Of a stretch of 64,000 nucleotides of DNA, positions 41,261 to 53,090 are shown in pieces. Location of the stretch: contig VJWM01000173.1 of the NCBI GenBank assembly GCA_010909165.1, positions 372,001 to 436,000 of the forward strand, written 5' to 3'. The notes beneath the pieces were generated by a model. It had not been told where the DNA came from. It did no database searches and was given only the letters and a program-made list of their open reading frames with translations. Position 1 is the stretch's first letter, and each line of letters begins with the position of its first letter. The stretch is from Anthoceros angustus. Lineage: Eukaryota > Streptophyta > Anthocerotopsida > Anthocerotales > Anthocerotaceae. The translations under genes and the position numbers were made by a program.

Positions 41261-44161
41261 TTATGGCACATGTGCAGATATTACAGCACTCAACTTTCCT
41301 TCGTCATCTTGGAAAGAAGCTGGGTAATTGTCTTCTCTCTCGGGATGACTTTTCTCCCCAACCAAAAAACTATGCACCAGCCCATCCATGTCAGTCCACC
41401 AGCTCTGCCCTGGCTGCTTCCATGCCCTCGTTCCTGTTCTCTTGGCCTGCATCTCCTCTGCCTGCTCCCACATCTGGGCACTTGAGCATATATTTGACAT
41501 CAGTACATATGGTGCAGAATTTGTTTTGTCTAGTTTCACTGCCTCATCGAAGGCATGGCGTCCCAACTCCACGTCACTCCACTTCTGACAGGCACCTAAT
41601 AGAGCATGCCAGACTGCAGCATCACGCTGTACAGGCATCGTCCTTACAAGAGCTAGTGCCTCCTCTAGTTGGCCTGCCCGACCCAGGAGATCCACCATGC
41701 ATGTGAAGTGCTCCACACTGGGAGTCATGCCGTAATATTTGCTCATAGCATCAAAATACTCTCGTCCCTCTGTCACTAGACCGGTGTGACTGCATACTGT
41801 TAGTACACCGAGGAATGTGACGCCAGATGGCTGTATGCCGTCTTCCTCCATTCTTAGAAGCAAGTCAAAGACCACATCACTTTCCCCTTGACGGGTGTAT
41901 CCTGCAATCAGTGCATTCCAGGCGACAACGTCCCTTGCGGGCAATGCCTCAAACACCTGCTGTGCATCGACCATGCTCCCGGACTTTGCATACATGTCTA
42001 TCAAACTGACGGCTACAAGCACATCACCTCGAAGCCCATGTTCTTCAATGTTCGCATGAAGCTGCCTTCCCAGATGCAAAGCTCCCACACTTGCACATGC
42101 CTGAAGGAGGTGGACAAATGTCACAGAGTCTGCTGCAACGATGCCCTCCGCTTGCATAGCCCGATAGAGACGCAGGGCTTCCTGCCCCATTCCCTTTTGG
42201 ACATATCCTGAGATCATAGCATTCCAAGTCACCACATCTTTCTGAGGAAGCCCGTCAAAAATGTTCTGAGCATCTTCCAGGCTGCCACATCTTACATACA
42301 TGTCTACCACGCTGTTGGCTACGAACACATCACCTTGCAGTCCTTGTTCTTTAATGGCTCCATGAAGCTGCTTCCCTTTCTCCAAAGCCAGGGGGCCACC
42401 ACCTGCACACGCCTGCAGGAGAGCCACAAACGTCACAGCATTGGGCACAGCAATCCCTTCATCTTGCATAGCAGTGTAAAGATGAAGGGCTTCCTGCGCC
42501 ATGCCTTCCCGGGAATATCCTGCAATCAAGGCATTCCACGCCACGATATCTTTCTGAGGAAGCCCGTCAAACAGTCTCCGTGCATCTTCCAAGCTGCCAC
42601 ATTTTGTATATCCTGCTATGAGATTGGTCCATGTAACGACGTCTTTTCTATCGAGATCATCAAACACACCCTGAGCATCCACCATGCTGCCACACTTTAC
42701 ATACATGTTCACCAGGCTGCAACCTATAACATCATTCTTAAGGTCTCGTTCATCAATCTGAGCATGAAGCTGTTTCCCCTTCTCCAAACCCAGGGCACCC
42801 ACACTTGCACAGGCCTGCAGGAGAGACGCAAATGTCACAGCATTGGGCACAGCAACGCCTTCTTGTTGCATAGCAGTGTTAAGATGAAGGGCCTCCTGAC
42901 CCATGCCCTTCTGGGTATATCCTGCCATCAGAGCTGTCCATGTCACAACATCTTTTTGACTCAGTCTGTCAAACACTGCTTGAGCGTCTTCAAGGCTGCC
43001 ACACTTTGCATACATGTTCACCAGACCGTTGTCCACAAACACATCAGCTTCAAGTCCTCGTTTTTTAATTTGTACATGAAGCTGCTTCCCCTTCTCCAAA
43101 GCCAGGGGACCCACACTTGCACACGCTTGCAGGAGAGACGCAAACGTCATAGCGTTGGGTATGGCAATGCCTTCTTCTTCCATAGCACTGTAAATATTAA
43201 GGGCCTCCTGACCCATGCCCTGCTGGGAGTATCCTGCTATCAGAGCAGTCCAGGTCACAACATCCTTTTGATCAAGTCCATCAAACACTCTTTGAGCATC
43301 TTCCAGGCTCCCACACTTTGCATACATGTCCACTAGGCAATTACAAACAAACAAATCAAGCTCAGCCCCTGCGGCCAGCACATCAGCATGCACGTCCTGC
43401 CCAGCTTTCAGGTCTCCTCCCCTTGCACAAGCCTGAAGGGCTGCTACAAAGACATAGCCATCTGGCTTCACACGTGACCTGCGCATCTGATGATACAATT
43501 GCACGGCATGCTCAGCTTGCCCATGATGAACATGGGCAGAGATTATGGTAGACCATATGAATGCATCTGGTGCAGCAACGACGGAAAACACGTCCATCGC
43601 TTCCTGCAACCTGCCATGAGAAGCATAGATTCGCAGAATCTGGTTGCACAAGAACGTATCCGACTCAGACCCCTTTTGCACAATGAGAGCATGCACACGG
43701 CGACCCAGAACTAGATCTCTCTGCAACATACCCTGACCCACATCCCTCTGGAACATAAACTTTCTGAGCACAGTATACAAGAGAGAGCGAGAAATCAGAC
43801 AGTCCGTTTGCACCAGCACCCCGAGAGCCTCAACAGCCTCAGTGAACTGCCCCTGCCGGAAGAGTTGGCTCACAGTTTCAGCTGTCACGCTGCATTGGTA
43901 TCCTCCACGGACCAAGGGGTTGCAATTCTCTGCTACTCTCCGGTTGGATGTAACAGGACGACCCATGTGTAAAACCAGTGAAGTCAGACCTGAATTCCCA
44001 CCAATTTTTTCTTTGGGGGTCCAGAAAATCTGTTGCCACAAGAGGCCCTGTCGCCCGCTGTGTGACTGGAGTGCAACGCGCCAGGCAACCATGATTCCCA
44101 CAACCACACGCTGAAGCGATGCAGAAAAGCCTGAACCCAAAACCCACCTCCCGTGAGGCAC
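41261..44161 (-). CDS. Large PLS-class pentatricopeptide repeat protein, E/E+ type
   Basis: Predicted organellar RNA-binding protein, probably for RNA editing site recognition. The uninterrupted frame is 966 codons with about 20 PPR motifs from residue 95 to 850 in PLS triplets, for example SLEDAQRVFDGLDQKDVVTW and TALIAGYSQQGMGQEAL, recurring many times nearly word for word. Around residue 500 one triplet is short: TNLIAGY runs directly into TKCGSLEDARRLFDGL, a deleted or fused module. The E domain (HFTCMVDLLGRAGQLEEAL, WHALLGACQKWSDVELG) and an E+-like stretch (GQSWWTDMDGLVHSFLVGEK, SHPERED) close the protein; no DYW domain follows. The N-terminus is not clearly a transit peptide, though it is basic and hydrophobic. 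Intact throughout. Confidence 0.92.
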   Translation of the reverse strand: MPHGRWVLGSGFSASLQRVVVGIMVAWRVALQSHSGRQGLLWQQIFWTPKEKIGGNSGLTSLVLHMGRPVTSNRRVAENCNPLVRGGYQCSVTAETVSQLFRQGQFTEAVEALGVLVQTDCLISRSLLYTVLRKFMFQRDVGQGMLQRDLVLGRRVHALIVQKGSESDTFLCNQILRIYASHGRLQEAMDVFSVVAAPDAFIWSTIISAHVHHGQAEHAVQLYHQMRRSRVKPDGYVFVAALQACARGGDLKAGQDVHADVLAAGAELDLFVCNCLVDMYAKCGSLEDAQRVFDGLDQKDVVTWTALIAGYSQQGMGQEALNIYSAMEEEGIAIPNAMTFASLLQACASVGPLALEKGKQLHVQIKKRGLEADVFVDNGLVNMYAKCGSLEDAQAVFDRLSQKDVVTWTALMAGYTQKGMGQEALHLNTAMQQEGVAVPNAVTFASLLQACASVGALGLEKGKQLHAQIDERDLKNDVIGCSLVNMYVKCGSMVDAQGVFDDLDRKDVVTWTNLIAGYTKCGSLEDARRLFDGLPQKDIVAWNALIAGYSREGMAQEALHLYTAMQDEGIAVPNAVTFVALLQACAGGGPLALEKGKQLHGAIKEQGLQGDVFVANSVVDMYVRCGSLEDAQNIFDGLPQKDVVTWNAMISGYVQKGMGQEALRLYRAMQAEGIVAADSVTFVHLLQACASVGALHLGRQLHANIEEHGLRGDVLVAVSLIDMYAKSGSMVDAQQVFEALPARDVVAWNALIAGYTRQGESDVVFDLLLRMEEDGIQPSGVTFLGVLTVCSHTGLVTEGREYFDAMSKYYGMTPSVEHFTCMVDLLGRAGQLEEALALVRTMPVQRDAAVWHALLGACQKWSDVELGRHAFDEAVKLDKTNSAPYVLMSNICSSAQMWEQAEEMQAKRTGTRAWKQPGQSWWTDMDGLVHSFLVGEKSHPEREDNYPASFQDDEGKLSAVISAHVP

Positions 44162-47100
44162 CTGGCGTGCTTGACCAGATTACAGTGTCCATTGCACACA
44201 ACACCTGCTTCCCCGCCGCAATCTGGACACCAAGTTTCCACTGGGCTCTCTGCAACGCTTCTGCGAACCCATGTAACTCTTTTCATCGTCATTACATCGT
44301 CACATGTCATCATGCATGTACGTTGAATTACGTAGGCACATACATTGCTTGCATTCTATCTCATACCGCCACTTTGGCATAACGGCTGTGATTTATTTGG
44401 GATGTTTTTGTCTCTTCCAAGTTCTTGTGTAGATACTATTAGAGCTGGAGGCTGCTTAGGCTAACTGCCTTGATGTGCACGCTATGGAGGCAGACTGCTA
44501 AAGATAGAAGGCTGAGAGGCTCGCAACGGGCTTTTCAGCAGACAAAGACCTTGGGAATCGGACAGGACCATAGCACTATGTCTGCACTTTGAAGTTTGAA
44601 GCAGGCCTTGCTATAAGAAAGCGGCCTTGCGATTGTAAACACAAGCTCGGTTCCAGTACGGAACTATGGCCCTTTGTTCCAACAAACTATCTTTGGTTGA
44701 GTCCACTTCTTGGTCTGTCTATAAGAAAAGGTGTTTGGCGTACGAGTGGAGAGGTGTTGAGGCTCCTTGCAACACCCTACTGAAGGACCCTCCTAGTAGC
44801 CACAACGTCAGGAGGTTTTGTCACAACGAAGCTGGGGGACGGCGATAACGTTGGTCTGTACGGTGCATACGTACAACCCTTGCAGGTAGTGGATTACTAT
44901 AAGGTCGTGACACAAAGCAAGAACATTGCGCCAAAACGACATCACATAAGCCCTCAAGCTTGAGGCAAAATGGCTGGCGGAATTCTTTGACGAATGATAG
45001 TAAGAAAGAGCTCATACATTTGCTGCCCATGTGTATGTGGTCCCATGCTAACAGCTCCCTATTTGTAACCGTATGTTACACATGTGCATAGGTATGTTGC
45101 TTCTTGGGAAATTAAATGAGCTCTACTAACCGGAGTCCTTAGAGGTTTTCAACTTCACAAAGGAGGAACTTCACTACTAGAAACATGGTGCCCATTTTCA
45201 TGAACTTTGACACAGTTCATTTCATTTCATTTCATTTCATTTCATTTCATTTCATTTCATTTCATTTCATTTCATTTCATTGGGAACTGTGTCAAACAGT
45301 TCCTGTTGCTTCTTGGGAAATGAAATGAACTTTGACACAGTTCTTGATACGGCCCTCTAGAACGTTACATTGCTTGCCGTTACGCAGGCTTTGCATACAA
45401 GCTCGCATTTGTTACCGCCACTAACACTTCCGGGTGCATTGTGTTCCTATTACCCGCCTCCCGTCTTTCCTTGTTGCCCCTTATAATACAATATTCAGTT
45501 TGTCTCGGTTTAAAGAGTGCTGAAGTCGCGGGCTCCACACGATGCGATGTCGAGGCAGGAGTTCCGCCTCCGCTTGTACGCGTTTTTAAGTCGTGGCTCA
45601 CATCGATGGCGTCGTCGTGTCCGCCCCTCTAGCATTCCATCGTGCATATGGCGTACGTGACATGGCTAGTGTGCCATGGAGGAAATGGAGCGATGGCCAT
45701 AAAGGCGCCACGTCGGACGGTCACGGCCACGTCATGTAAGTCGGTATGTCCGGTGAATGCCCATGCTAGGGTGAGTTGTGGGTACTTCCAAACAAGGGCA
45801 AACGATTTGACGGGCGGCAGCGAAGAGGGCGTGACCGCGTGACTCAATGCGGCGACTACGCGACGCCAAGCGCTGGGTGGATCGACCAGCGTCTTGGGAT
45901 GCCGCTTTGCATTACCTTTGTGAAGTCACTGCAAGCTCGTGGTCGGATGGTTTTGATCCCGTGTCCCCAAGGGATTTAGAGGTGGCCTTGAAATTTGGGA
46001 CTCAAAGAATGGCAATCGAAATGAGAGGGTCCAGTCCTACAAACACCGCAACAACAGCGGCGATGAACACTTGGGATCTCCACACGACAAACAACGTCGC
46101 AGTGGTTGCTAGCTAGTGGGAGCGCTCGAATGAATTGTGCCTCTTGCAAAACACCTGTGCACAATCAGTATCATGGAACATGACATTCCCTAGCGTACAG
46201 GCAGTGCATACATCAGACACCAAGTTTCTGACATGAACTGTGCCCAAGAAACTCGCCTTCAAAAACCTCCACGCTCTGTGGATCGGAAAGACACTTTATT
46301 CTAACAGTACGCATGCGATCGACACATGAGCCCATACAAGATCCCTCCAGCCAAGGTGTAGCACGCTCGACTATCATTTCGCCGCCTAGAAGCCGGAAAT
46401 GCCCTTCGCATTGCACATGAAATCGTGACAACAAAACCGCTCCACCACATTGTAAGTGAATGTAACTGGTTCAAAAACCTGGAAGTTTGCACTGCCCACT
46501 TGTTGCTTCATAAGCGTCACTATACCACATGCTCAAGGGATGTGAGCATGGATCGCAAGGCATACTGCCCCGCCCGAGTGTACCGACGCCATCCCATTGA
46601 GGGCCCCTTTCCCGCACATAGATATCTTGGCCCCATCCACTTGTGATATTGAGCCTCTTCTTGCAAAGATGTCCGCAAGTTCCCACAAATCCATTGTGCC
46701 TTGTTTGGTGTCGACATATTTTCACCAAATTGGGCCACCTTCGCACTACAAGAACGCCAAACTTGTTGGTCCCTACCATCGCATCGCAATACATTCTCTC
46801 CTTGAGTCTCAAACCTCGTGACAATGATATTGTCCCGCCATGCTGCCTCGATTATGCGGGTGCCGAAAACGAATATAGCGAGCTCTTTCGCCGCCCAGCC
46901 CACACCCAACCTTTCCGAGCATCGCCCACATCCGCCCTTTCCCCACCATCTCGGATGGCGAGCAGGACCATCGTCTTCAAGCTTGCCCTTGCTGCAAAAG
47001 CGATGATGCATTTGGGCAACCCCGATGCCTCCATGACTGGACCACCCACTTGCCATCTTCCCACCGAGCGGTGTCTTCGTCCCAAATCGGTAGGCCCGGA

Positions 47101-47739
47101 CATACACCTTCTCCTCACCTTCCACGGGCCCGAGGTCGCGCTCCAAATCGGAGGCGGCACTTCATCCCCCGGCTCCGTTGGGTGCGGAGCTGGCCGTCTG
47201 TGTCAGTGTCATAATCCGTTCCTTGACGCTCCATGCCTCCATCGCCTCCTCCCGGTGCTAAGCGGTATTCTATTGGCGGTGCCATTGCTAAGGACACCAG
47301 CTGCTCCATGCGCTGTGTGTCTGTAATGGGCTGGGACATGTCCGGCTGGAAGTAAGCCTCTGTCTCCGTGTTTCTTCCATGGCGCAGGCGCGACAGATGG
47401 CGGAGCACAATCTTGGTGAGAAAAACTGCAGAACCTGGATTGTGACGACACACCGCCCTCTTCCCTGTCAGCATATGGAAGAAAGCAGCCTTGCTGGGTG
47501 TGGAGAACACTTACCGGCCGGGATGCAGTTCGATATCGCTTCCTCAGGATGGTGGTTGTCTGCGCTCTTGGTGGCAAGCACATTTAGTACACACATTTCC
47601 GGGCATGAGTTTTCGCCATAAAGCACTTGCCGTTGGAGTTCTGGCAGCCCTCACGCGTGATCGCCATCGGCGACAAATACTCACCATCGCCACTTCATTC
47701 TCACCTCGCCTTCCTCGCGACCGCGAAGGAAAGAAGCTC
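44162..47739. other. Intergenic; composition changes near 45.6 kb; no gene recognised
   Basis: Up to 45.4 kb this is ordinary AT-rich spacer with the TTCAT satellite. From 45.6 kb the sequence is GC-richer and has many overlapping mid-size frames on both strands, for example minus 47146-46520 and plus 46643-47326. None resembles a protein I know. Given its neighbours it is probably the non-coding or decayed part of a DNA transposon. Confidence 0.4.
45197..45345. repeat. (TTCAT)13 satellite bounded by an inverted repeat
   Basis: Thirteen perfect TTCAT units (45216-45280). Directly left is AACTTTGACACAGTTC and directly right GAACTGTGTCAAACAGTT, which are inverted copies. A third, direct copy (GAACTTTGACACAGTTC) follows at about 45327-45343. 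Confidence 0.9.
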
Positions 47740-50390
47740 TCGCCTCCTTGTCAATCCTCGCGGCACAATGGTCCGGCCGGATCCGGAGTTCACAACGTGC
47801 ATGTCTTGTCCATGCCCAAGTTGTGAAGCACCATTAAAATTCGGCGCCATTTCGGCTCGGCGCCGGAAACAATCCGGTCTTGGTTCCGCGGTGTGTACTT
47901 GATGTTTTTACAGCTCTTTCGTGGATGCGAGCGATGATCCTGACCCCCTCATGCCGCATTGAGTTCGCCCGCGATGCCCATTCTCATGAAGTTGGCAATG
48001 GCCACCCGCCTTGTCTGCACATGGGGCCAGCCGATATTCGGCGTGATGCACAGCCGCGCCGCCGGCGTCCCGCAAATGCGTGCGGGTGAACCGCGACCAC
48101 CGCGGCGGATCAGGAGCCAATGCGGTTGGTGTATGGTTGTGAAAGAGGACATACTGCGGACCTTGATGCGGACGGACAGCGATGCGGTGGCGCTGCAGAC
48201 CGCCGCGGACATGGCGCGCTGCGGACCTTCATGCGACGGAGGAGATTACGTGGACTTGGATGAAGCTGTTGGCGGCTGGTGTTCCGACGTATGGCAAGGA
48301 GAGAGCATATGCAGGGATCTTTGCGGAAATGCCCTTGTTCACCATCGCAACCTTGCACCTCAAAAGAGTCCGCTTAATCGCAACCCTGCTTTCCATTCAA
48401 ACTCGTTATGGCATACCGGCGTCGCGATGTCGGTTATTGCGATTGTTGAAATGCATTTGTTGCTCCGAGAGGTCTACTTCGTCGATGGCCGGAGGCTAAA
48501 AGACATTATCTTGCCAGGCGCACTTCAAGAAAATTCATGCTGTAAATGACGCATCTTTGTTGAGAGCCCCTATGCGGACCACAGCGGAATGCATTAAATG
48601 CTCGCAGACGGATATGTCGAGGGCAAGTGGGCCGCTTAGAGAGCTCCAGAGTTCTGGCACTTCCATTTGATAGGCTCAGCCCGCATGTTTAGAGCACGAC
48701 ATAATCGAGGCTAATGACGACAACATGGATCTGCGAGCACTGAGATGGGTCCATGGGCATAATGGCCGACATACCAAGCATGGGAGGTTTTAGATGGATT
48801 GGATGGCTTTGGCTCGGAACCGAAACATCCGGTCTCGCTCTTGCAGCGGACGGGTTTAACCCATTGGACACAAGTCCACAACTACATCTATATAACTGTT
48901 ATGCTATTCTTACACAACCTTCCACCATGGCTAAGCACGAAATCCGCTTACCATCATGCCGCTTTTATTGTGTCGGCCCTATTTATGCCGAACTTTGATG
49001 TTTATGGGAACCTCTTTTGGAGAGTTGAGACACCTGCATGGGATACCCATGGACGACTTCTCTTTCGGCGGACTGCTGGCCGGCGCTCACTTCTGACATT
49101 GCACACCATAGTGATTATCCCAGGGCATTGGCACACCCACGGCTTTCGGTGAAGGGTTGAGGCATGTGGAATGTTGGGATGGCTTAGACTCTCGGCTGGG
49201 CCCACCACGTGCGGAGGAGTACCTTGGCTCTCGGTGGCTTCCGCCCAATCATCCCATGCGGTGTGACATGGACCGGTACAACAATGAAGTGGGCGGCGGC
49301 CTCGTCCCAATCCCCCTCGTTTGACGCCTAATGGCGGAACATGGAAAAGAGATAATGCAATGTCCGGAGTTGAGGGAGAGGCAAGTTTGGCACCATATAA
49401 AGGCTTATGGTTTGATTACTGTGGTATTGGAGACACATCTTGAGGTGGACACAAAGGGATGTTATGCACATTGAGAAGAACAATGCGAGGCTTTGTGGCA
49501 GGCACCTTCATAGGAGAAAGATGATCTACGATCCTTTAGACATGGAAGAATACGAGGCAAGCATGAGCTATGGCCATTGCTAGAACATAGGAGACCTTCT
49601 TGCATCAGATGTCTTATCCAAGCCACGGACTTGGATATGGTTTTATGGATCACGAGGCCATACGGCTACTAACCTCGGATACGCATCAAACATCGCTGCA
49701 AAACTCAAGGCGTCTGGGAAACCTCAAAGCTCATGATTGGCATGTTGTCATGGAGATTTATTTCCCTATTGTCTTCACGGGACGAATCAAGCCCTCGATA
49801 CAAAGGTGGCCTTCCCTCGAAACTATATTCTTGGATATGCCAACGTCGGATTCGGCATGAGGTTGGGAGAATGCAACAAGAGTGCATCGGTCATGTGTCA
49901 CTGGAAGAAATTTCCACCCAACTTGTTTGATATTTCGACGATCTCATTATTCACTTGTTGGATGATGTATGCGGCATTGGGCCCGATAAGCGCTGGATGT
50001 ATCCCGTGGAGAGGTATTTGGGAGCGGGAAGGACACTATTAGACATCGAAGTAGCAAACCCGAGGATGGCGGAGGGATATGTGAGGAGGAATCTTTCTTT
50101 GTATGCTAAGTCGTACCTTAGTGTATGGGCGGGACTTTTCGATGGCAGTAAGCAACAATCCCCGTCGTTGTAGGAAAAGTCCGTTCCCAAAGGATAATGA
50201 TAGGCGTTTACAGCGTTCGGTGATTCTTCTGAGTCCTTAGCGCTCGTTCGGTCTCGGCACACACATACTCCTAACTACTCTAGCGTGCCGTCTGAGGCGG
50301 TATGGCGTTTAGGGACCCGTTCTGCGTATCGTTCACATACATCCTTCACGCATCGATCCTTTCCTCTCCTCTCACGCTACACTCTTGATC
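47735..50390 (+). mobile_element. CACTA (En/Spm) DNA transposon, TNP2 transposase copy 1, decayed or error-rich
   Basis: Plus-strand translation in changing frames gives the conserved order of plant TNP2 transposases. Around 48360-48450 is LIATLLSIQTRYGIPAS. Then come NFDVY near 49000 (the FDVYxxPLxxEL block), DRYNNEVGG near 49275, RDVMHIEKNNA near 49450, LKAHDWHVVMEIYFPIV at 49720-49775, and RWMYPVERYLG then RMAEGYVRRNLSLYAKSYL at 49990-50120. TNP2 is the transposase of CACTA elements. Frames break every few dozen bases, mainly by 1-3 base gaps, so no full protein can be read. Terminal CACTA repeats were not located. The segment 47735-48160 is duplicated at 50395-50842. Confidence 0.8.
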
Positions 50391-50842
50391 TTAGAAAAAA
50401 GCTCTCGCCTCCTTGTCAATCCTCGCGGCACAATGGTCCGGCCGGATCCGGAGTTCACAACGTGCATGTCTTGTCCATGCCCAAGTTGTGAAGCACCATT
50501 AAAATTCGGCGCCATTTCGGCTCGGCGCCGGAAACAATCCGGTCTTGGTTCCGCGGTGTGTACTTGATGTTTTACAGCTCTTTCGTGGATGCGAGCGATG
50601 ATCCTGACCCCCTCATGCCCGCATTGAGTTCCGCCCGCAGCCGATGCCCATTCTCATGAAGTTGGCAATGGCCACCCGCCTTGTCTGCACATGGGGCCAG
50701 CCGATATTCGGCGTGATGCACAGCCGCGCCGCCGGCGTCCCGCAAATGCGTGCGGGGTGAACCGCGACCACCGCGGCGGATCAGGAGCCAATGCGGTTGG
50801 TGTATGGTTGTGAAAGAGGACATACTGCGGACCTTGATCAAT
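50391..50842 (+). mobile_element. Second copy of the CACTA 5' segment
   Basis: Matches 47737-48165 from GCTCTCGCCTCCTTGTCAAT to CATACTGCGGACCTTGAT. It follows directly on the 3' end of transposase copy 1. At GGACCTTGAT it switches into the GC-rich module that begins at 50833. Confidence 0.88.
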
Positions 50843-51912
50843 CTCCCGGGCCGTGCACCTTTCGGTGACTCGGGACTCACGTTAGCAAGACTCACAAAGG
50901 TGCGCAAAGCGGCATCAACACCAAGAAAGATGCTTTACTAGGCGACCTCGGCCCTCTTATCTGCGCCCAAGGTGGCGTCTTTATTACCCCTATTACGGTG
51001 ATAGCTCGGTATACCTAATCGACGCCTACCACTATCCCCCTATCTCCTTCGCCCGTACAGGAAGGTCACAGGCCCTCCTCGGAATGGGTGGTCAATCCCC
51101 GTCAGCGGTTGTGGTGCACCCAATCGGATGATCCGTGAGGCGGGGCCCCTCCTCTCCCGGAATCACAGCCGGGTTGGGCTCTGGCGTGATCGACAGCCGC
51201 CGTTACCACGGCGTCATCCTCCTGGCCCCTCCACGGTCCCGCGGTGGGGCCACCTCGGCTCCCCTAAGCGTAAGTCGAAGGGGCTCCTCCTTCTTGCCGC
51301 GGCCGGTCCTCGAGGTCTGTCTCGACTCCACAGAAGTCCGGCTTATTCTGGTCCGGCTGGGTCGCCTTGTCTGCAGGGGTCCGGACCTCGGTCGGACTTG
51401 TGGGGTCGGACTTGAGTCGGACTTATTAGGTCGGACTTGAGGTCGGACTTAGAGTCGGACTTGGTCCGGCCTCCTCGGTCAGGACAAAGTCCGGACTCAC
51501 CCGGGTTTCCTCCCTCACGGGACTCCTCAGTGGCTCTCCCTCGAAGTCCTCCCATTCCCGATCGCCCGTGACTCCGCCGTTGGCCCCTCCTTCCATGGGT
51601 GCGGTGCTTACCTCGATCGCATCGCGCTCCCTCGTTGCTCCTCGGTTGCTCCTCTCGCGCTCCGTCATCTCCAAGCAGGGCCACTAGGGTCCTGTCATCC
51701 CGTGGCCTTCATCTCCTTGAGCCTTCCGGTCCGTCGTGCGGCGTCGAGGCTTCTTGAGGAGCTCGGCGTGGTAATAGGCAAAGTCGATCGACTTGTTGAA
51801 TTGCCTCTTCCACGTGTGCGGGCACCGATACTCCCTCGCCATAAGTGTTCGGCGTCTTTGCGTCTTTGTTGGGCTGCATTTGTTGCGAGAGGAATTCCGC
51901 CCAAGTCGATGT
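50833..51912. repeat. GC-rich module M4, copy a
   Basis: Starts CCTTGATCAATCTCCCGGGC and passes through GATGCTTTACTAGG, a TCCGGACTT-rich stretch and CTTCATCTCCTTGAGCCTTC to GCACCGATACTCCCTCGCCA. Recurs at 52105-53090 and 56603-57660. The minus strand has a charged, Glu/Arg-rich open stretch (ERSNRGATRERDAIEV) that may be a decayed retrotransposon gag-like or unknown protein. Confidence 0.8.
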
Positions 51913-52104
51913 GACGGAGGCTAAAAGACATTGTCCTTCGGGCCGCAGAAAATTCATGCATGTAAATGAGCATCTTGTTTGAGGCCTACGGACCACGGAA
52001 TGCATTAAATGCTCTGCACAGATATGTCGAGGCGGTGGGGCCCAAGCGCTAGGAGAGCTCCAGAAAGTTCATGGCACTTTCCATGAAGGATAAAGGCCCG
52101 CATG
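51913..52104 (+). mobile_element. CACTA middle-segment fragment
   Basis: Matches about 48481-48695 (GGAGGCTAAAAGACATT ... GCATGTTTAGAGCAC) with small gaps. It is entered at a shared GTCGATG and left into the second M4 copy. Confidence 0.8.
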
Positions 52105-53090
52105 TTTAGAGCACCGACAACACCAAGAAAGATGCTTTACTAGGCGGCCTCGGCCCTCTTATCTGCGCCCAAGGCGGCGTCTTTATTACACCCCTATTAA
52201 TTCGTGCTTGTTCGGTATACCTAATCGGCCGCCTACCCTATCCCCCTATCTCCTTCGCCGGTGTGGGAAGGTCACAGGCCCCTCGGAATGGGTGGTCAAT
52301 CCCGCGTGATTGTGGTGCACCCAATCGGATGATCCGTGGAGGGGCCCCTCCTCTCCCGGAATCATCGGGTTGGGCTCTGGCGGTCGACAGCCGTTACCAG
52401 CGTCATCCTCCTGGCCTCCACAGGTCCTTGGCGGTGGGGCCACCCGCTCTCGGCTCCCCTAAGCGTAAGTCGAAGGGGCTCCTCCTTCTTGCCCGGCCGG
52501 TCCTCGAGGTCTGTCTCGACTCTCAGAACTTGAGTCAAACACAGGTCCGGCTTCAGCCTCTGCAGGTCCGGACCTCGGTCGGTTATTAGGACTTGGTCCG
52601 GACTTATTGGACTTGAGTCGGACTTATTGAGTCCGGACTTGATCGGCCTCCCCTGGGGTCGGACAAAGTCAGGACTCACGCCACCGGGTTTCCTCCCTCA
52701 CGGGACTCCTCAGTGGCTCTCCCTCGAAGTCCTCCATGTTCCCGATCCGGTGACTCCTTCGTTGGCCCCTCCTTCCATGGTGAGGTGCGGGGTGCTTACC
52801 TCGCATCCGCTCCCTCGTTCCTCTCCGGTTGCTCCTCTCCGCTCCGTCATCTCAAGCAGGGGCCACTAGGGTCCCTGTCTTTGTCCCGTGGCCTTCATCT
52901 CCTTGAGCCTTCCGGTCCGTCCGTTTGCGGCCGTCGAGGCTTCTCTGAGAGCTCGGTGGTAATAGGCAAAGTCTGATCGACTTGAATTGCCTCTTCCACG
53001 TGTGCGGGCACCGATACTCCCTCGCCATAAGTGTTGGAGCGTCTTTGCCCGGCTTGTTGGGCCACCTCTCTGCCCGGTTGTGGTGGGCGT
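52105..53090. repeat. GC-rich module M4, copy b
   Basis: Second copy of M4, entered near CAACACCAAGAAAGATGCTT, so its first 75 bp are absent. It continues into the charged module at 53090. Confidence 0.8.

Noticed and set aside
42335-43336. 333-codon plus-strand frame
   Set aside because: Antisense to the repeated modules of the large PPR gene; its apparent repeats mirror the PPR repeats.
45600-46200. Possibility that the GC-richer right half is bacterial contamination
   Set aside because: TNP2 and Ty3 pol wording is plant-type, and no bacterial genes or operon structure are seen.
46520-47146. 208-codon minus-strand frame
   Set aside because: No recognisable motif, overlaps similar-sized frames on the other strand, and lies in an error-rich transposon region; not supportable as a gene.
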